This document shows, piece after piece, positions 16,321-26,639 of a stretch of 64,000 bases of DNA. Made by a program: the position numbers and the translations under genes. The stretch is from CAJCJE01 sp036494465 (GTDB lineage Bacteria > Actinomycetota > Actinomycetes > Mycobacteriales > Pseudonocardiaceae). The first letter of the stretch is position 1. Every line of letters starts with the position of its first letter. The stretch lies in assembly GCA_036494465.1 (NCBI GenBank), contig DASXOJ010000287.1, forward strand, positions 1 through 64,000, given 5' to 3'. The notes beneath the pieces were generated by a model. The model searched no databases, was not told the origin of the DNA, and saw only the letters and a list, made by a program, of their open reading frames with translations.

Positions 16321-16359
16321 GCTGAACCCTCACTAAGAAATGGCTCGAAGCGCAAAGCT

Positions 16360-16590
16360 TCAGTGACCGAGTCGCGCGCTGATACAGACACACGAAGCGA
16401 CCAGCAACAAGTCGACTGTCCGGTCTCGCCAGACGTACAGGGGCAGGTCCACCCGGACACTGTGCCAGGTCAACGCGGCACGGACCAGGCTTCTCAATTG
16501 CTGATACAAAGCCTCGGGTACCGACGAATCATCATGAGGAATTCCTCTGAGTCCGACGATTTTTTCTGCGGAAATTCTTGGCTTACGCAT
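16360..16590 (-). CDS. Possible small protein, unrecognised
   Basis: An open frame of 76 codons beginning at an ATG that overlaps the last codons of the phosphotransferase gene. It has basic and hydrophobic parts ('MRKPRISAEKIVGLRGIPHD', later 'DLLLVASCVCISARLGH'). Its third-position G+C is low compared with all neighbours, so it is either recently acquired DNA or not coding. No ribosome binding site is evident and I recognise no family. Listed because it is the only reasonable frame in this AT-richer gap. Confidence 0.25.
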   Translation of the reverse strand: MRKPRISAEKIVGLRGIPHDDSSVPEALYQQLRSLVRAALTWHSVRVDLPLYVWRDRTVDLLLVASCVCISARLGH

Positions 16591-17365
16591 AGTCAACGGC
16601 GAGCGCGACCGCCGGCCGGTAGGCGTCCAGCTGATCCGGAGTCCATCCGAATGCCGTGTCGTGGGTGACGATCCGATAGATCAGCGCGCGCACCAGCATC
16701 TGCCCCCATTCCGGCAGATGCGCCCATCGGGCAGCCAGTTCGGGCTCGGCGCCGTACCAGCACAACGCGTCCGCGACAGCGACCGCCGACGCCCAGGACG
16801 TCGGTCGCCAGTAGATCGACCAGTCGATCACCGCGGGCGGCAGGCCGTCCGCGAACAGGACGTTGCCCGGCAGGTCGCCATGCACCACCTGCGCGACCAG
16901 GTCGACCGGGCGGCGCGCGTCGATCAGCGGTCCCAGCAACTCCATGGCCGCCGCCGATCCGTCGACTCGCCCCCAGGCGGCCCGATCCCCATCAGCCCAG
17001 GGGTCGGTCCGGTGGTCGAGAAACGCGGGCCGGGGCAGCTCCGCGACGGCCGCGTGGAAGGCGATCCCGGTGCGCAGCACCTCGTCCTGCCTGCTGACGT
17101 CCGCCGCTCCGTCCACGAGCAGGCTCGCCTCCCAGCCGTCAGCCACCCACGTTCCATCGGTCGCCCGGACCGGTCGCGCCACCCGGAACTCGGTCGACTC
17201 CGGCAGTTGGTCGAGCACATCGGCCCGCCACACCGTCTCGGCCGGCAACTCGACCGGCTTGAGAATCACCTGCCCGGCCCGCCACGTCCGGCCCTGACCG
17301 CCGGGCAACTGGACCGGGCCATCGCCGACCGCGAACGCGGCCAGCACGGTGTCAGGCGGGCGCAC
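16583..17365 (-). CDS. Aminoglycoside-phosphotransferase-fold kinase
   Basis: A 260-residue protein of the APH/choline kinase superfamily. The catalytic loop is 'VVHGDLPGNVLF' (Brenner-type HGD-x4-N, about residues 165-176) and the metal site 'PAVIDWSIYWRP' (about 180-191). The N-lobe is short and has no obvious Gly-rich loop. The superfamily includes kinases for aminoglycosides, homoserine, sugars and small alcohols; nothing here points to antibiotic resistance. The GTG start overlaps an upstream TAG (TAGTG), so it may have been co-translated with the now-broken gene before it. Confidence 0.8.
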   Translation of the reverse strand: MRPPDTVLAAFAVGDGPVQLPGGQGRTWRAGQVILKPVELPAETVWRADVLDQLPESTEFRVARPVRATDGTWVADGWEASLLVDGAADVSRQDEVLRTGIAFHAAVAELPRPAFLDHRTDPWADGDRAAWGRVDGSAAAMELLGPLIDARRPVDLVAQVVHGDLPGNVLFADGLPPAVIDWSIYWRPTSWASAVAVADALCWYGAEPELAARWAHLPEWGQMLVRALIYRIVTHDTAFGWTPDQLDAYRPAVALAVDYA

Positions 17366-17490
17366 TAACCAGCCCGCTGTTCACGCAAAGCCCGGACCAC
17401 AGTCATGATCTCCTTGGCACGATCCGATTTCTGTCGAAGGAATGCCTTGATATCGCCGGGTAGTTGTTCACGATGAACCGCACCGTCGGC
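17365..17490 (-). pseudogene. Unidentified C-terminal gene fragment
   Basis: About 40 codons read 'HREQLPGDIKAFLRQKSDRA' and on to 'IMTVVRALREQRAG', ending in TAG directly at the kinase GTG. They are in the same frame as the dihydrofolate-reductase-like fragment upstream, separated from it only by the TGA at 17491-17493. The composition looks like real protein sequence (amphipathic basic helices), but it does not match the C terminus expected for that family, so it is probably the tail of a different gene brought next to it by deletion. Confidence 0.4.
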
Positions 17491-17687
17491 TCACCGGGAG
17501 GCAGCGTCACGCCGATAGCTCATCGTCTCGTAGAGGCGACGGCCGTAGCGGTAGGTCCCGATCGGACGTTCCAGATCGGTGATGAACCCGAACGCGTCAG
17601 CGCTCGGCGCGGTTCGCTCGATGCTGCCGGTCTCGTCGTTGATGTAGCGGTCCACCCAGATGTTCGCGGTGGCGATCGGGGCAGCCA

Positions 17688-17688
<1 letters not shown>
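17491..17688 (-). pseudogene. Truncated dihydrofolate-reductase-family (RibD C-terminal-like) gene
   Basis: Sixty-five codons beginning at an ATG that overlaps the glgX TGA (TGATG). 'FGFITDLERPIGTYRYGRRL' then 'YETMSYR' is the characteristic early segment of the actinobacterial 'dihydrofolate reductase family protein' group (usually about 180-190 residues, '-FINDLERPVGTYLYGRRMYE-'). The segment before it has diverged, and everything after 'YETM' is missing. A TGA follows eight codons later. So this is a 5' remnant cut by a deletion whose other side is the fragment at 17365-17490. Confidence 0.6.
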
Positions 17689-19874
<2,186 letters not shown>

Positions 19875-19969
19875 GAGATCAATTTTCACTGACCCGTCCA
19901 GTCCTTCGCCCATTCGAGTGAAGCGGCACTCGTGGCCCGGGCGGATCGGCCGGACCGGCAGACGACAGA

Positions 19970-20806
19970 ATGGCGGGCGTGGCCGAGCAGATCCAGGACG
20001 ACGAGGTCGATTACGACGATCTTGTCGTGCACATGGCAGGAGTGAACGTCCGACGCGGCAGCAACTATCTGCTGGCCGACGTGGAGTGGGCGGTGGAGCT
20101 CGATGAACGCTGGGTGGTGCTCGGGCCGAACGGCGCAGGCAAGACCACCCTGCTGCGCATCGCGTCCGCCGAACTTCACCCGACCGGCGGAGCGGTGCAC
20201 ATCCTCGGCGAGAGACTGGGCCGCACCGACGTCTTCGAGCTCCGCCCGCGCATCGGCCTGAGCAGCTCCGCGCTGTCCGGCCGGGTGCCGAACGAGGAGA
20301 AGGTGCTGGACGTCGTGGTCAGCGCCGGATACGCGGTGCTGGGTCGCTGGCGGGAGAACTACGACAAGCTGGACACCAACCGCGCTGCCGCGCTGCTGTC
20401 CTCGATGGGCATCGGCAACCTGGCCGAGCGCACTTTCGGCACGCTGTCGGAGGGCGAGCGCAAGCGCGCGCTGATCGCCCGCGCGCTGATGACCGACCCC
20501 GAGATGCTGCTGCTCGACGAGCCCGCCGCCGGTCTGGATCTCGGCGGCCGGGAGGACCTGGTGGCGCGGCTGTCCGAGCTGGCCATGGACCCGGACGCGC
20601 CCGCGACCGTGCTGGTCACCCATCACGTCGAGGAGATCCCGCCGGGCTTCACCCACGCGCTGCTGCTGCGCGAGGGCCGGATCGTCGCCCAGGGCCTGCT
20701 CGACGACGTGATCACCGAGGACAACCTGTCCGAGGCGTTCGGCCAGAAGTTGATCCTGGACAAGGCCGACGGGCGCTTCTTCGCCCGCCGAGCTACCGCG
20801 CGGTAG
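19970..20806 (+). CDS. ABC transporter ATP-binding protein
   Basis: A 278-residue single ATPase domain. Walker A is 'GPNGAGKTTLLR' (about residues 53-64), the signature is 'LSEGERKRALIARAL', Walker B is 'EMLLLDEPAAGLD', and the H-loop His is in 'VLVTHHVEEIP'. No permease or binding protein is adjacent, so it is an orphan ATPase and may serve a non-transport role like other soluble ABC proteins. By order and orientation it corresponds to M. tuberculosis Rv3041c (from memory), which also heads this block. It reads towards the enoyl-CoA hydratase gene, 33 bp away. Confidence 0.9.
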   Translation: MAGVAEQIQDDEVDYDDLVVHMAGVNVRRGSNYLLADVEWAVELDERWVVLGPNGAGKTTLLRIASAELHPTGGAVHILGERLGRTDVFELRPRIGLSSSALSGRVPNEEKVLDVVVSAGYAVLGRWRENYDKLDTNRAAALLSSMGIGNLAERTFGTLSEGERKRALIARALMTDPEMLLLDEPAAGLDLGGREDLVARLSELAMDPDAPATVLVTHHVEEIPPGFTHALLLREGRIVAQGLLDDVITEDNLSEAFGQKLILDKADGRFFARRATAR

Positions 20807-20839
20807 CCTGCGACGGCTGGCATGAAGAAGGAGGTCGCG

Positions 20840-21619
20840 GTGGGTGAGTTCGTCAACCTTGAGGTCGACGGTGGGATCGGCACGATCCGGCTGAACCGGC
20901 CCCCGGTGAACGCGCTGAACAAGCAGCTTCAGGTCGAACTCCAGGCCGCGTCCGACGAGGCGGCCGCCCGCGACGACGTGCGCGCGGTGATCGTCTACGG
21001 CGGTCCGAAGGCGTTCGCGGGTGGCGCGGACATCAAGGAGATGTCCGCCATGTCCTACGTGGACATGGCCAAGCATGCGGAGGCGCTGTCCGGCGCGCTC
21101 GGTTCGCTCTCGACCATCCCGAAGCCGACGGTCGCCGCGATCACCGGCTACGCGCTCGGTGGCGGCATGGAGATCGTGCTGGGCTGCGATCGGCGAATCG
21201 CCGGTGACAATGTCAAGCTCGGCCAGCCGGAGATCCTGCTCGGCATCATTCCCGGTGGCGGTGGTACCCAGCGGCTGGCGCGGCTGATCGGCCCGGCCAA
21301 GGCCAAGGACCTGATCTACTCCGGCCGCACCGTGCGCGCGGACGAGGCGCTCGCGATCGGCCTTGTCGACGAGGTCGTGGCCCCGGATGACGTGTACTCG
21401 GCCGCGCAGACCTGGGCCGGGCAGTTCGTGAACGGTCCGGCTCGCGCGCTGGCGGCGGCGAAGGCCGCGATCGACGGCGGCCTGGACACCGACCTCGCCA
21501 ACGGCCTCAAGCTGGAGACCTACCTGTTCGCGGCGCTGTTCGCCACCGACGACCAGCGCGAGGGCATGAACTCGTTCATCGAGAACGGGCCGGGCAAGGC
21601 CACCTTCTTTGGAAAGTGA
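20840..21619 (+). CDS. Enoyl-CoA hydratase/isomerase family protein
   Basis: A 259-residue crotonase. The oxyanion-hole segments 'AFAGGADIKEM' and 'GYALGGGMEIVLGCDRRIAG' are present, and both catalytic glutamate positions are filled ('GGGMEI' and 'GQPEILLGIIPGGGGTQRL'), so hydratase activity on 2-enoyl-CoA in beta-oxidation is likely. The frame opens at an ATG at 20822, but AAGGAGG at 20828-20834 points to the GTG at 20840, five bases on. It corresponds in place to M. tuberculosis echA17 (Rv3039c, from memory). Electrons from the matching dehydrogenation step would go to EtfBA, encoded at 37 kb. Confidence 0.92.
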   Translation: MGEFVNLEVDGGIGTIRLNRPPVNALNKQLQVELQAASDEAAARDDVRAVIVYGGPKAFAGGADIKEMSAMSYVDMAKHAEALSGALGSLSTIPKPTVAAITGYALGGGMEIVLGCDRRIAGDNVKLGQPEILLGIIPGGGGTQRLARLIGPAKAKDLIYSGRTVRADEALAIGLVDEVVAPDDVYSAAQTWAGQFVNGPARALAAAKAAIDGGLDTDLANGLKLETYLFAALFATDDQREGMNSFIENGPGKATFFGK

Positions 21620-21662
21620 CAGAGCATTGGGAAATGACAGAGTCACCGGAAAGTAGAACCCC

Positions 21663-22616
21663 ATGAGTGACCCCAAGCCGAACCCGCACGCCACCGCGGC
21701 GCAGGTCGAGGCCGCCTGGTCGGACCCGAAGCTGGCCAACGTGCTCTACCACGACTGGGAAGCGGGCACGTACGACGAGAAGTGGTCGATCTCCTACGAC
21801 GAGCGCTGCATCGAGTACGCGACCGGCCGCTTTCGCGCGGTCGCCGGTGATCAGGGCTGGCCGTACCAGCGTGCGATGGAACTGGGCAGCGGCACCGGGT
21901 TCTTCCTGCTCAACCTGATGCAGGGCGGCGTGATCGCCAAGGGTTCGGTGACCGACCTCTCGCCCGGCATGGTCGAGGTGGCGCTGCGCAATGCGGAGAA
22001 CCTGGGCCTGCCGGTCGACGGCCGGGTGGCCGACGCCGAGCGGATCCCCTACGACGACGACACGTTCGACCTGGTCACCGGGCACGCGGTGCTGCACCAC
22101 ATCCCGGATGTGGACGCGGCCATGCGCGAAGTGCTGCGCGTGCTCAAGCCGGGTGGCCGGTTCGTGTTCGCGGGTGAGCCGAGCAAGATCGGCGACATCT
22201 GGGCGCGCAAGATCAGCCAGCTGACCTGGTGGCTGACCACCAACGTGACCAAGTTCGGCCCGCTGAAGGACTGGCGCCGTCCGCAGGACGAGCTCGACGA
22301 GTCCTCCCGCGCGGCGGCTCTTGAGTCCGTTGTGGACATCCACACGTTCGCGCCGGGCGACCTGGAACGGGTCGCGCGCGGCGCGGGTGCGCACAACGTG
22401 CGCGCGGTGACCGAGGAGCTCTCGGCGGCGCTGCTCGGCTGGCCGGTGCGCACGTTCGAGGCGGCGGTGCCGCGCGAGAAGCTGGGTTGGGGCTGGGCGA
22501 TGTTCGCCTACAAATCCTGGCAGCGACTGTCCTGGTTGGACGAACAGGTGCTGGCCAAGATCGTGCCTCGCGACCTGTTCTACAACGTGCTGATCACCGG
22601 CACCAAGCCCGAATAA
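21663..22616 (+). CDS. Class I SAM-dependent methyltransferase (Rv3038c type)
   Basis: A 317-residue methyltransferase. Motif I 'AMELGSGTGFFLLNL' (about residues 76-90) binds SAM, 'SVTDLSPGMVEVALRNAENL' is motif II, 'FDLVTGHAVLHHIPDV' motif IV, and 'LRVLKPGGRFVFAGEPS' motif VI. The C-terminal 130 residues, rich in Trp and Arg ('LTWWLTTNVTKFGPLKDWRR'), form an extra domain that may set substrate choice. The substrate is unknown. Gene order matches the mycobacterial block, where the equivalent gene also sits between the enoyl-CoA hydratase and the THUMP-like protein. Confidence 0.85.
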   Translation: MSDPKPNPHATAAQVEAAWSDPKLANVLYHDWEAGTYDEKWSISYDERCIEYATGRFRAVAGDQGWPYQRAMELGSGTGFFLLNLMQGGVIAKGSVTDLSPGMVEVALRNAENLGLPVDGRVADAERIPYDDDTFDLVTGHAVLHHIPDVDAAMREVLRVLKPGGRFVFAGEPSKIGDIWARKISQLTWWLTTNVTKFGPLKDWRRPQDELDESSRAAALESVVDIHTFAPGDLERVARGAGAHNVRAVTEELSAALLGWPVRTFEAAVPREKLGWGWAMFAYKSWQRLSWLDEQVLAKIVPRDLFYNVLITGTKPE

Positions 22617-22620
22617 CGCA

Positions 22621-23796
22621 GTGTCCTACGCGTTCAGCCTCGACGACGTCGAGTACCTGCGCGGCCCGGCGGGCCGGGCGGCGATCGCCGAGATCGCGGC
22701 TCGCCCGCTGACCGACCTCATCGCCGATGTCGCCGCCGCTCGTGCCGTGGCAGGCGAGCGTGGCGCGGCAGTCCTGGAAACCGCGATGCTCCGCCGAAAA
22801 GCCGCCGTCAGGCTTGCGAACGCGGACGACTGGCTGTTCACCGACCCCGCCCTCCAGCAGGCCACCGCGACCCCGGTCGCCGAGCACCGCGCGCAGCGAC
22901 TCGCCGGCCGGGACGTGCACGACGTGACCTGCTCGGTCGGCGCGGATCTCGCGGTCGTCGCCCGGGTCGCGCACCGCGCGATCGGCTCGGACCTGGACCC
23001 GGTCCGCCTGGCCATGGCGCGCAACAACTGCGGCCCGGAAGTGCCGTTGCTCCGCGCGGACGCCTTGCGACCCGTCACCCGCGGCACCGTGGTCGTAGCC
23101 GATCCGGCGCGCCGCGACGACTCTGGTCGGCGGCGCTGGCGACCAGCGGATCTGCTGCCGCGCCTCGATCTGCTCGCCGAGGTCTACGCGGGTCGCGAGC
23201 TCGCGGTGAAGTGCTCGCCGGGCCTCGATTTCGCAGCGGTCGAATGGGCCGACGAGGTGGAGCTGGTGTCGTTGGACGGCGCCGTGCGCGAAGCCTGCCT
23301 GTGGACCGGTGATCTGGCCGGTGTCCACCGCCGCGCGACCTGCCTCTCTCAAAGGACAGGGCGCGACGGTACACAGTGGACGATCACGGACGCGGAACCG
23401 GACGACTCGCCGGTGTTGCCGATCGGCGAGTGGATCGTCGACCCGGACGGCGCGGTGGTGCGCGCCGGGCTGGTGCGGCACTACGCGGTGCGGCACGGGC
23501 TCGGTCAACTCGATCCGCGCATCGCCTACCTGACCGGCGACGAGCCGCCGCCCGGCATTCGCGCTTTCCGCGTCCTTGAGCACGGCAAATACAGCGAGAA
23601 GGCGCTGCGCGCGACGTTGCGTGCGCGGTCCGTCGGCACGCTGGAGATTCTGGTGCGTGGGCTGGACGTCGACCCGAACACGTTGCGCAAGCGGTTGAAG
23701 CTCGCGGGGGAGACGTCCGCGACCGTGGTGTTGACTCGAGTGGGCGACACCCCCACCGCGATTGTGTGCGAAGCCGTGCGTACGGTCGGAACATGA
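22621..23796 (+). CDS. THUMP-like-domain methyltransferase (Rv3037c type)
   Basis: A 391-residue protein. The first 95 residues form a helical cap, then an atypical SAM fold has 'VTCSVGADLAVVARVAHRAI' in place of the usual Gly-rich motif I, 'GSDLDPVRLAMARNN' as motif II and 'VVVADPARRD' as motif IV (about residues 158-167). The last 90 residues are the THUMP-like domain. RNA methylation is suggested by the 'DPAR' motif and THUMP homology. In mycobacteria the Rv3037c protein has instead been proposed as an MGLP sugar methyltransferase (from memory). GTG start four bases after the previous stop; the end overlaps the next gene as ATGA. Confidence 0.82.
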   Translation: MSYAFSLDDVEYLRGPAGRAAIAEIAARPLTDLIADVAAARAVAGERGAAVLETAMLRRKAAVRLANADDWLFTDPALQQATATPVAEHRAQRLAGRDVHDVTCSVGADLAVVARVAHRAIGSDLDPVRLAMARNNCGPEVPLLRADALRPVTRGTVVVADPARRDDSGRRRWRPADLLPRLDLLAEVYAGRELAVKCSPGLDFAAVEWADEVELVSLDGAVREACLWTGDLAGVHRRATCLSQRTGRDGTQWTITDAEPDDSPVLPIGEWIVDPDGAVVRAGLVRHYAVRHGLGQLDPRIAYLTGDEPPPGIRAFRVLEHGKYSEKALRATLRARSVGTLEILVRGLDVDPNTLRKRLKLAGETSATVVLTRVGDTPTAIVCEAVRTVGT

Positions 23797-24557
23797 CGTC
23801 GATGTGGGGAGCGCCGCTGGCCGAGCGGGTCGGCTCGTGGCGCAGGGCGCGCGACCCCGAGCAGGCGCGGTTCCTCACCATGGACTCGCTGCACTGGGTG
23901 CTCCGCAATCGCGCGTACACGCCCTGGTACCTGGTGCGCTATTGGCGACTGCTGAAATTCCGGCTGGCCAATCCGCACATCATCCTGCGCGGCATGGTGT
24001 TTCTCGGTCGCAGGGTGGAAATCCACTGCCGTCCGGGTTTCGGCAGGATGGAAATCGGTCGTTGGGTGCATATCGGCGACGGAAATTCGATCCGCTGCCA
24101 CGAAGGTTCGCTGCGTATCGGCGACAAGGCCGTGTTCGGCAAGGACAACACCATCAACTGCTACCTGGACGTGGAAATCGGCGCGGCCACGCTGATCGCG
24201 GACTGGGTCTACATCTGCGACTTCGACCACGTCACCGCGGACATCACCCTGCCCATCAAAGATCAGGGCATCACCAAGTCGCCGGTGCGGATCGGCCCGG
24301 ACACCTGGCTGGGCGTCAAGGTCAGCGTGTTGCGCGGCACCCGGATCGGGCGCGGCTGCGTGATCGGCGCGCATGCCGTCGTGCGCGGTGACATCCAGGA
24401 CTACGGCATCGCGGTCGGCGCCCCCGCCCGCGTCGTGCGCGATCGTCGCATGGACTACGAGGCGGGCGCGGAACAGCGTGCGGCGGTGGCGGATATGGCG
24501 CGCAAGGCGGCCCGCGCGCTGGCGAAGACGATGGAGAAATCCTTCGAGGAGTCCTGA
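23793..24557 (+). CDS. Hexapeptide-repeat (LbH) acyltransferase
   Basis: A 254-residue acyltransferase with a left-handed beta-helix. Hexapeptide turns run from 'MEIGRWVHIGDGNSIRC' through 'LRIGDKAVFGKDNTINC', 'VEIGAATLIADWVYIC' and 'VRIGPDTWLGVKVSVLRG', ending in the classic 'VIGAHAVVRGDIQDYGIAVG' and 'APARVVR'. A DFDHV loop between coils supplies the likely catalytic His. The ATG at 23793 overlaps the preceding TGA (ATGA) and is preferred to the longer frame from 23766. Its place matches M. tuberculosis Rv3034c, a proposed acyltransferase of methylglucose lipopolysaccharide assembly (from memory), so O-acetylation or O-acylation of a glucan is the leading idea. Confidence 0.83.
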   Translation: MTSMWGAPLAERVGSWRRARDPEQARFLTMDSLHWVLRNRAYTPWYLVRYWRLLKFRLANPHIILRGMVFLGRRVEIHCRPGFGRMEIGRWVHIGDGNSIRCHEGSLRIGDKAVFGKDNTINCYLDVEIGAATLIADWVYICDFDHVTADITLPIKDQGITKSPVRIGPDTWLGVKVSVLRGTRIGRGCVIGAHAVVRGDIQDYGIAVGAPARVVRDRRMDYEAGAEQRAAVADMARKAARALAKTMEKSFEES

Positions 24558-24559
24558 CA

Positions 24560-24575
24560 GGGGAGCCGCCTCCCC
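24560..24575 (+). terminator. Short GC hairpin after the acyltransferase
   Basis: GGGGAG-CCGC-CTCCCC begins immediately after the TGA of the acyltransferase gene and could end the 20.8-24.6 kb transcript before the separately promoted P450 gene. The six-pair stem has no T tract. Confidence 0.4.
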
Positions 24576-24622
24576 CGATTGGTGGTCATGGCTCCGCCAG
24601 GTCCTTGTATACGGTGTTTACC

Positions 24623-25825
24623 GTGGCTACCACCGAATCCGAACCTCTGTCTTATCCGTTCAACCGGACGGACACCCTCGACCTCGACCAGCGTTACGCC
24701 GACCTGCGCGATGACGAGCCGATGGTCCGCGTCAACATGCCGCACGGCGAAACCGCGTGGCTGGCCACGCGCTACGCGGATGCGCGGTTCGTGCTCGGCG
24801 ACGCGGGGTTCAGCCGGGTGCTGCCCACCGGTCACGACGAGCCGAGGATGTCGCCGGAGCCCGGACCGGGCGGCATCCTGGGCATGGACCCGCCCGAGCA
24901 GACCAGGGTCCGCCGCCTCGGCACCAAGGCGTTCACCCAGCGCGGCGTCGAAGCGTTGCGGCCCAAGGCGATCGAGGTCGCGAACCGGCTCGTCGACCAC
25001 CTGATCGAGCTGGGCTCGCCCGCCGACCTGGTGGAGAACTTCGCGGTGCCGCTGCCGGTCACCATGATCTGCACGCTGCTCGGCGTGCCGATCGAGGACC
25101 AGCACCTGTTCCGCGAATGGTCCGAGGCGTTCCTCTCGGCGAGCGGCCTCACCCCCGAGCAGACCATGGACTACCAGGTCAAACTCTGGGGCTACATGGC
25201 GAAGCTGTTGCAGGAGAGGAAGGTCGAGCCGCGCGAGGACCTGCTCAGCGGGCTGGCGATGGCGCGCGACAACGACGACCGGTTCAGCGAGGAGGAGATC
25301 CTCCAGTTCGCCGCCGGTCTGCTCGCGGCCGGTCACGAGACCACCACCAGCCAGATCCCGAACTTCGTCGCCACCCTGATCGAGCACCCGGACGAACTGG
25401 CGCGGCTGCGCGCGCAGCCGGAACTCGTCGCGCAGGCGGTCGAGGAGCTGATGCGGTTCGTGCCGCTGGGTGTCGGCGCCGCGTTCCCGCGCTACGCGCG
25501 CGAGGACATCGAGGTCGGCGGCGTGCTGGTCAGGAAGGGTGAGGCCGTGCTCGCGTCGCTCGGTTCGGCCAACCGCGACGACCGCGAGTTCAAGGACGCG
25601 GACACGCTCGACCTGACCAGGCCGGCCAGCCCGCACCTCGGCTTCAGTCACGGCGCGCACCACTGCCTCGGCGCGCCGCTGGCCAGGATGGAACTCCAGG
25701 TCGCGCTGACCACGCTGGTCGGACGGCTGCCCAACCTGCGACTGGCCGTGCCCGCCGAGCAGTTGCGCTGGAAGCAGGGCAGCTTCATGCGCAGCATCAT
25801 CGAAATGCCGGTCAGCTGGGGCTGA
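24623..25825 (+). CDS. Cytochrome P450
   Basis: A 400-residue soluble bacterial P450. 'LAAGHETTTSQIPN' is the oxygen-binding I-helix, 'EELMRFVP' the ExxR motif of the K-helix, and 'FSHGAHHCLGAPLARME' the haem loop with Cys348 as the iron ligand. 'GILGMDPPEQTRVRRLGTKA' is the usual C-helix region ('-D-P-P-E-H-T-R-x-R-R-'). The GTG at 24623 ('MATTESEPLSYPF') is taken as start; TTG at 24605 and GTG at 24614 are in frame. No ferredoxin or reductase gene is adjacent. The substrate cannot be predicted. It is one of two P450 loci here; the other, at 27.7 kb, is broken. Confidence 0.93.
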   Translation: MATTESEPLSYPFNRTDTLDLDQRYADLRDDEPMVRVNMPHGETAWLATRYADARFVLGDAGFSRVLPTGHDEPRMSPEPGPGGILGMDPPEQTRVRRLGTKAFTQRGVEALRPKAIEVANRLVDHLIELGSPADLVENFAVPLPVTMICTLLGVPIEDQHLFREWSEAFLSASGLTPEQTMDYQVKLWGYMAKLLQERKVEPREDLLSGLAMARDNDDRFSEEEILQFAAGLLAAGHETTTSQIPNFVATLIEHPDELARLRAQPELVAQAVEELMRFVPLGVGAAFPRYAREDIEVGGVLVRKGEAVLASLGSANRDDREFKDADTLDLTRPASPHLGFSHGAHHCLGAPLARMELQVALTTLVGRLPNLRLAVPAEQLRWKQGSFMRSIIEMPVSWG

Positions 25826-25832
25826 GCACGAT

Positions 25833-25862
25833 CGCGAGCCGGGTGACGATACCCGGCTCGCG
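25833..25862. terminator. Bidirectional terminator hairpin
   Basis: CGCGAGCCGGGT (25833-25844), a GACGAT loop, then ACCCGGCTCGCG (25851-25862): a perfect 12-bp stem exactly between the convergent stops of the P450 gene and the hydrolase gene. No T tract, as is common in actinobacteria. Confidence 0.75.
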
Positions 25863-25867
25863 TTCGC

Positions 25868-26566
25868 TCAGCCCACCTTGAGCAGGAGTTCGACCAGTTC
25901 GGCAGGCATGGTGACCATGCAGTCGTGCCCGGTCGGCAACTCCCACACCTGCGCGGGTTCGCCGTTCGGCTGGATCGGCGGCACCGGGCGCCGGTGGATT
26001 CCCGCCGGTTGGTTGGCCGTGCAGTGGATGTGGGTGCGCGGAATTCTCGCCGTCGCCGGATTGTCCAGCCGGATCGGTTGTTGCAGGCAGCGAATGGGCA
26101 TGTCGGTCAGCATCGAGCGCACCCACGCCTTGTCGTCCGGATCGGTGACACCGAACAGGCCCAGCGGCGACTCCGGCAACGGCGGAACCCGCCCGCCGCC
26201 CTCCGACTGGGCGGCGAGCTCGATCAGCTGCCCGGTCATCGGCTGGATGTCGACCGCGTTCTCGCCGTCCTGCGGCACCATCGCGTCCAGGTAGACCAGG
26301 TGCGCGATCCGGTCGGGGATCTCGTTGGCCACGCCCGAGATGACCAGCCCGCTGTAGCTGTGCCCGACCAGGATCACGTCGCGCAGATCCTCATCGGTGA
26401 TCAGCCCGGCGATCTCCGCGATGTGCGTGTCCAGTCCCACTTCCGGTCCATCACTGCGCAGCGACGGGGCGAGCACCCGATGCCCGGCCGACGTCAACAG
26501 CGGCACCACTCGATCCCAGGCCCTTCCGCTGTGCCAGGCGCCGTGTACCAGCAGATATGTCGACAT
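25868..26566 (-). CDS. Alpha/beta-fold hydrolase (esterase)
   Basis: A 232-residue alpha/beta hydrolase. 'YLLVHGAWHSGRAWDRV' (about residues 4-20) is the oxyanion-hole strand, 'ILVGHSYSGLVISGVA' (about 80-95) carries the nucleophile Ser in G-H-S-Y-S-G, and 'PTGHDCMVTMP' near the end carries the catalytic His. This pattern is seen in plant-type methylesterase / hydroxynitrile-lyase-like bacterial esterases. GGAGG eight bases upstream fixes the ATG at 26564-26566, although the frame opens further out. It is divergent from the TetR gene at 26640 across a shared double operator, so it is almost certainly under that regulator's control. Confidence 0.9.
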   Translation of the reverse strand: MSTYLLVHGAWHSGRAWDRVVPLLTSAGHRVLAPSLRSDGPEVGLDTHIAEIAGLITDEDLRDVILVGHSYSGLVISGVANEIPDRIAHLVYLDAMVPQDGENAVDIQPMTGQLIELAAQSEGGGRVPPLPESPLGLFGVTDPDDKAWVRSMLTDMPIRCLQQPIRLDNPATARIPRTHIHCTANQPAGIHRRPVPPIQPNGEPAQVWELPTGHDCMVTMPAELVELLLKVG

Positions 26567-26584
26567 GGATCCCTCCTCGAATAA

Positions 26585-26627
26585 ACGGGACAGCGTCCCG
26601 TTTTGACAATACGGGACGCTGTCCCGT
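26585..26627. promoter_or_regulatory. Double TetR operator over a symmetrical divergent promoter
   Basis: ACGGGACAGCGTCCCGT (26585-26601) and ACGGGACGCTGTCCCGT (26611-26627) are each 7-3-7 palindromes and are exact reverse complements of each other, so the whole 43 bp is one inverted repeat. Between them TTGACAA (26603-26609) supplies a -35 for both directions: TTGACA towards tetR with TTTAGT near 26627, and TTGTCA towards the hydrolase with TTTATT at 26580-26585, each about 18 bp away. Each -10 abuts or overlaps an operator half. Centre-to-centre spacing is 26 bp. Placement between tetR and its divergent neighbour is the classic TetR arrangement. Confidence 0.85.
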
Positions 26628-26639
26628 TTAGTAAGGGGT

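Noticed and set aside
15916..16668. 250-codon plus-strand open frame
   Set aside because: Runs antisense to cysteine dioxygenase and the kinase; composition and position mark it as a shadow in high-G+C DNA.
16583..17365. Aminoglycoside-resistance gene
   Set aside because: It has the APH fold, but the superfamily is broad and nothing links this divergent protein to drug modification.
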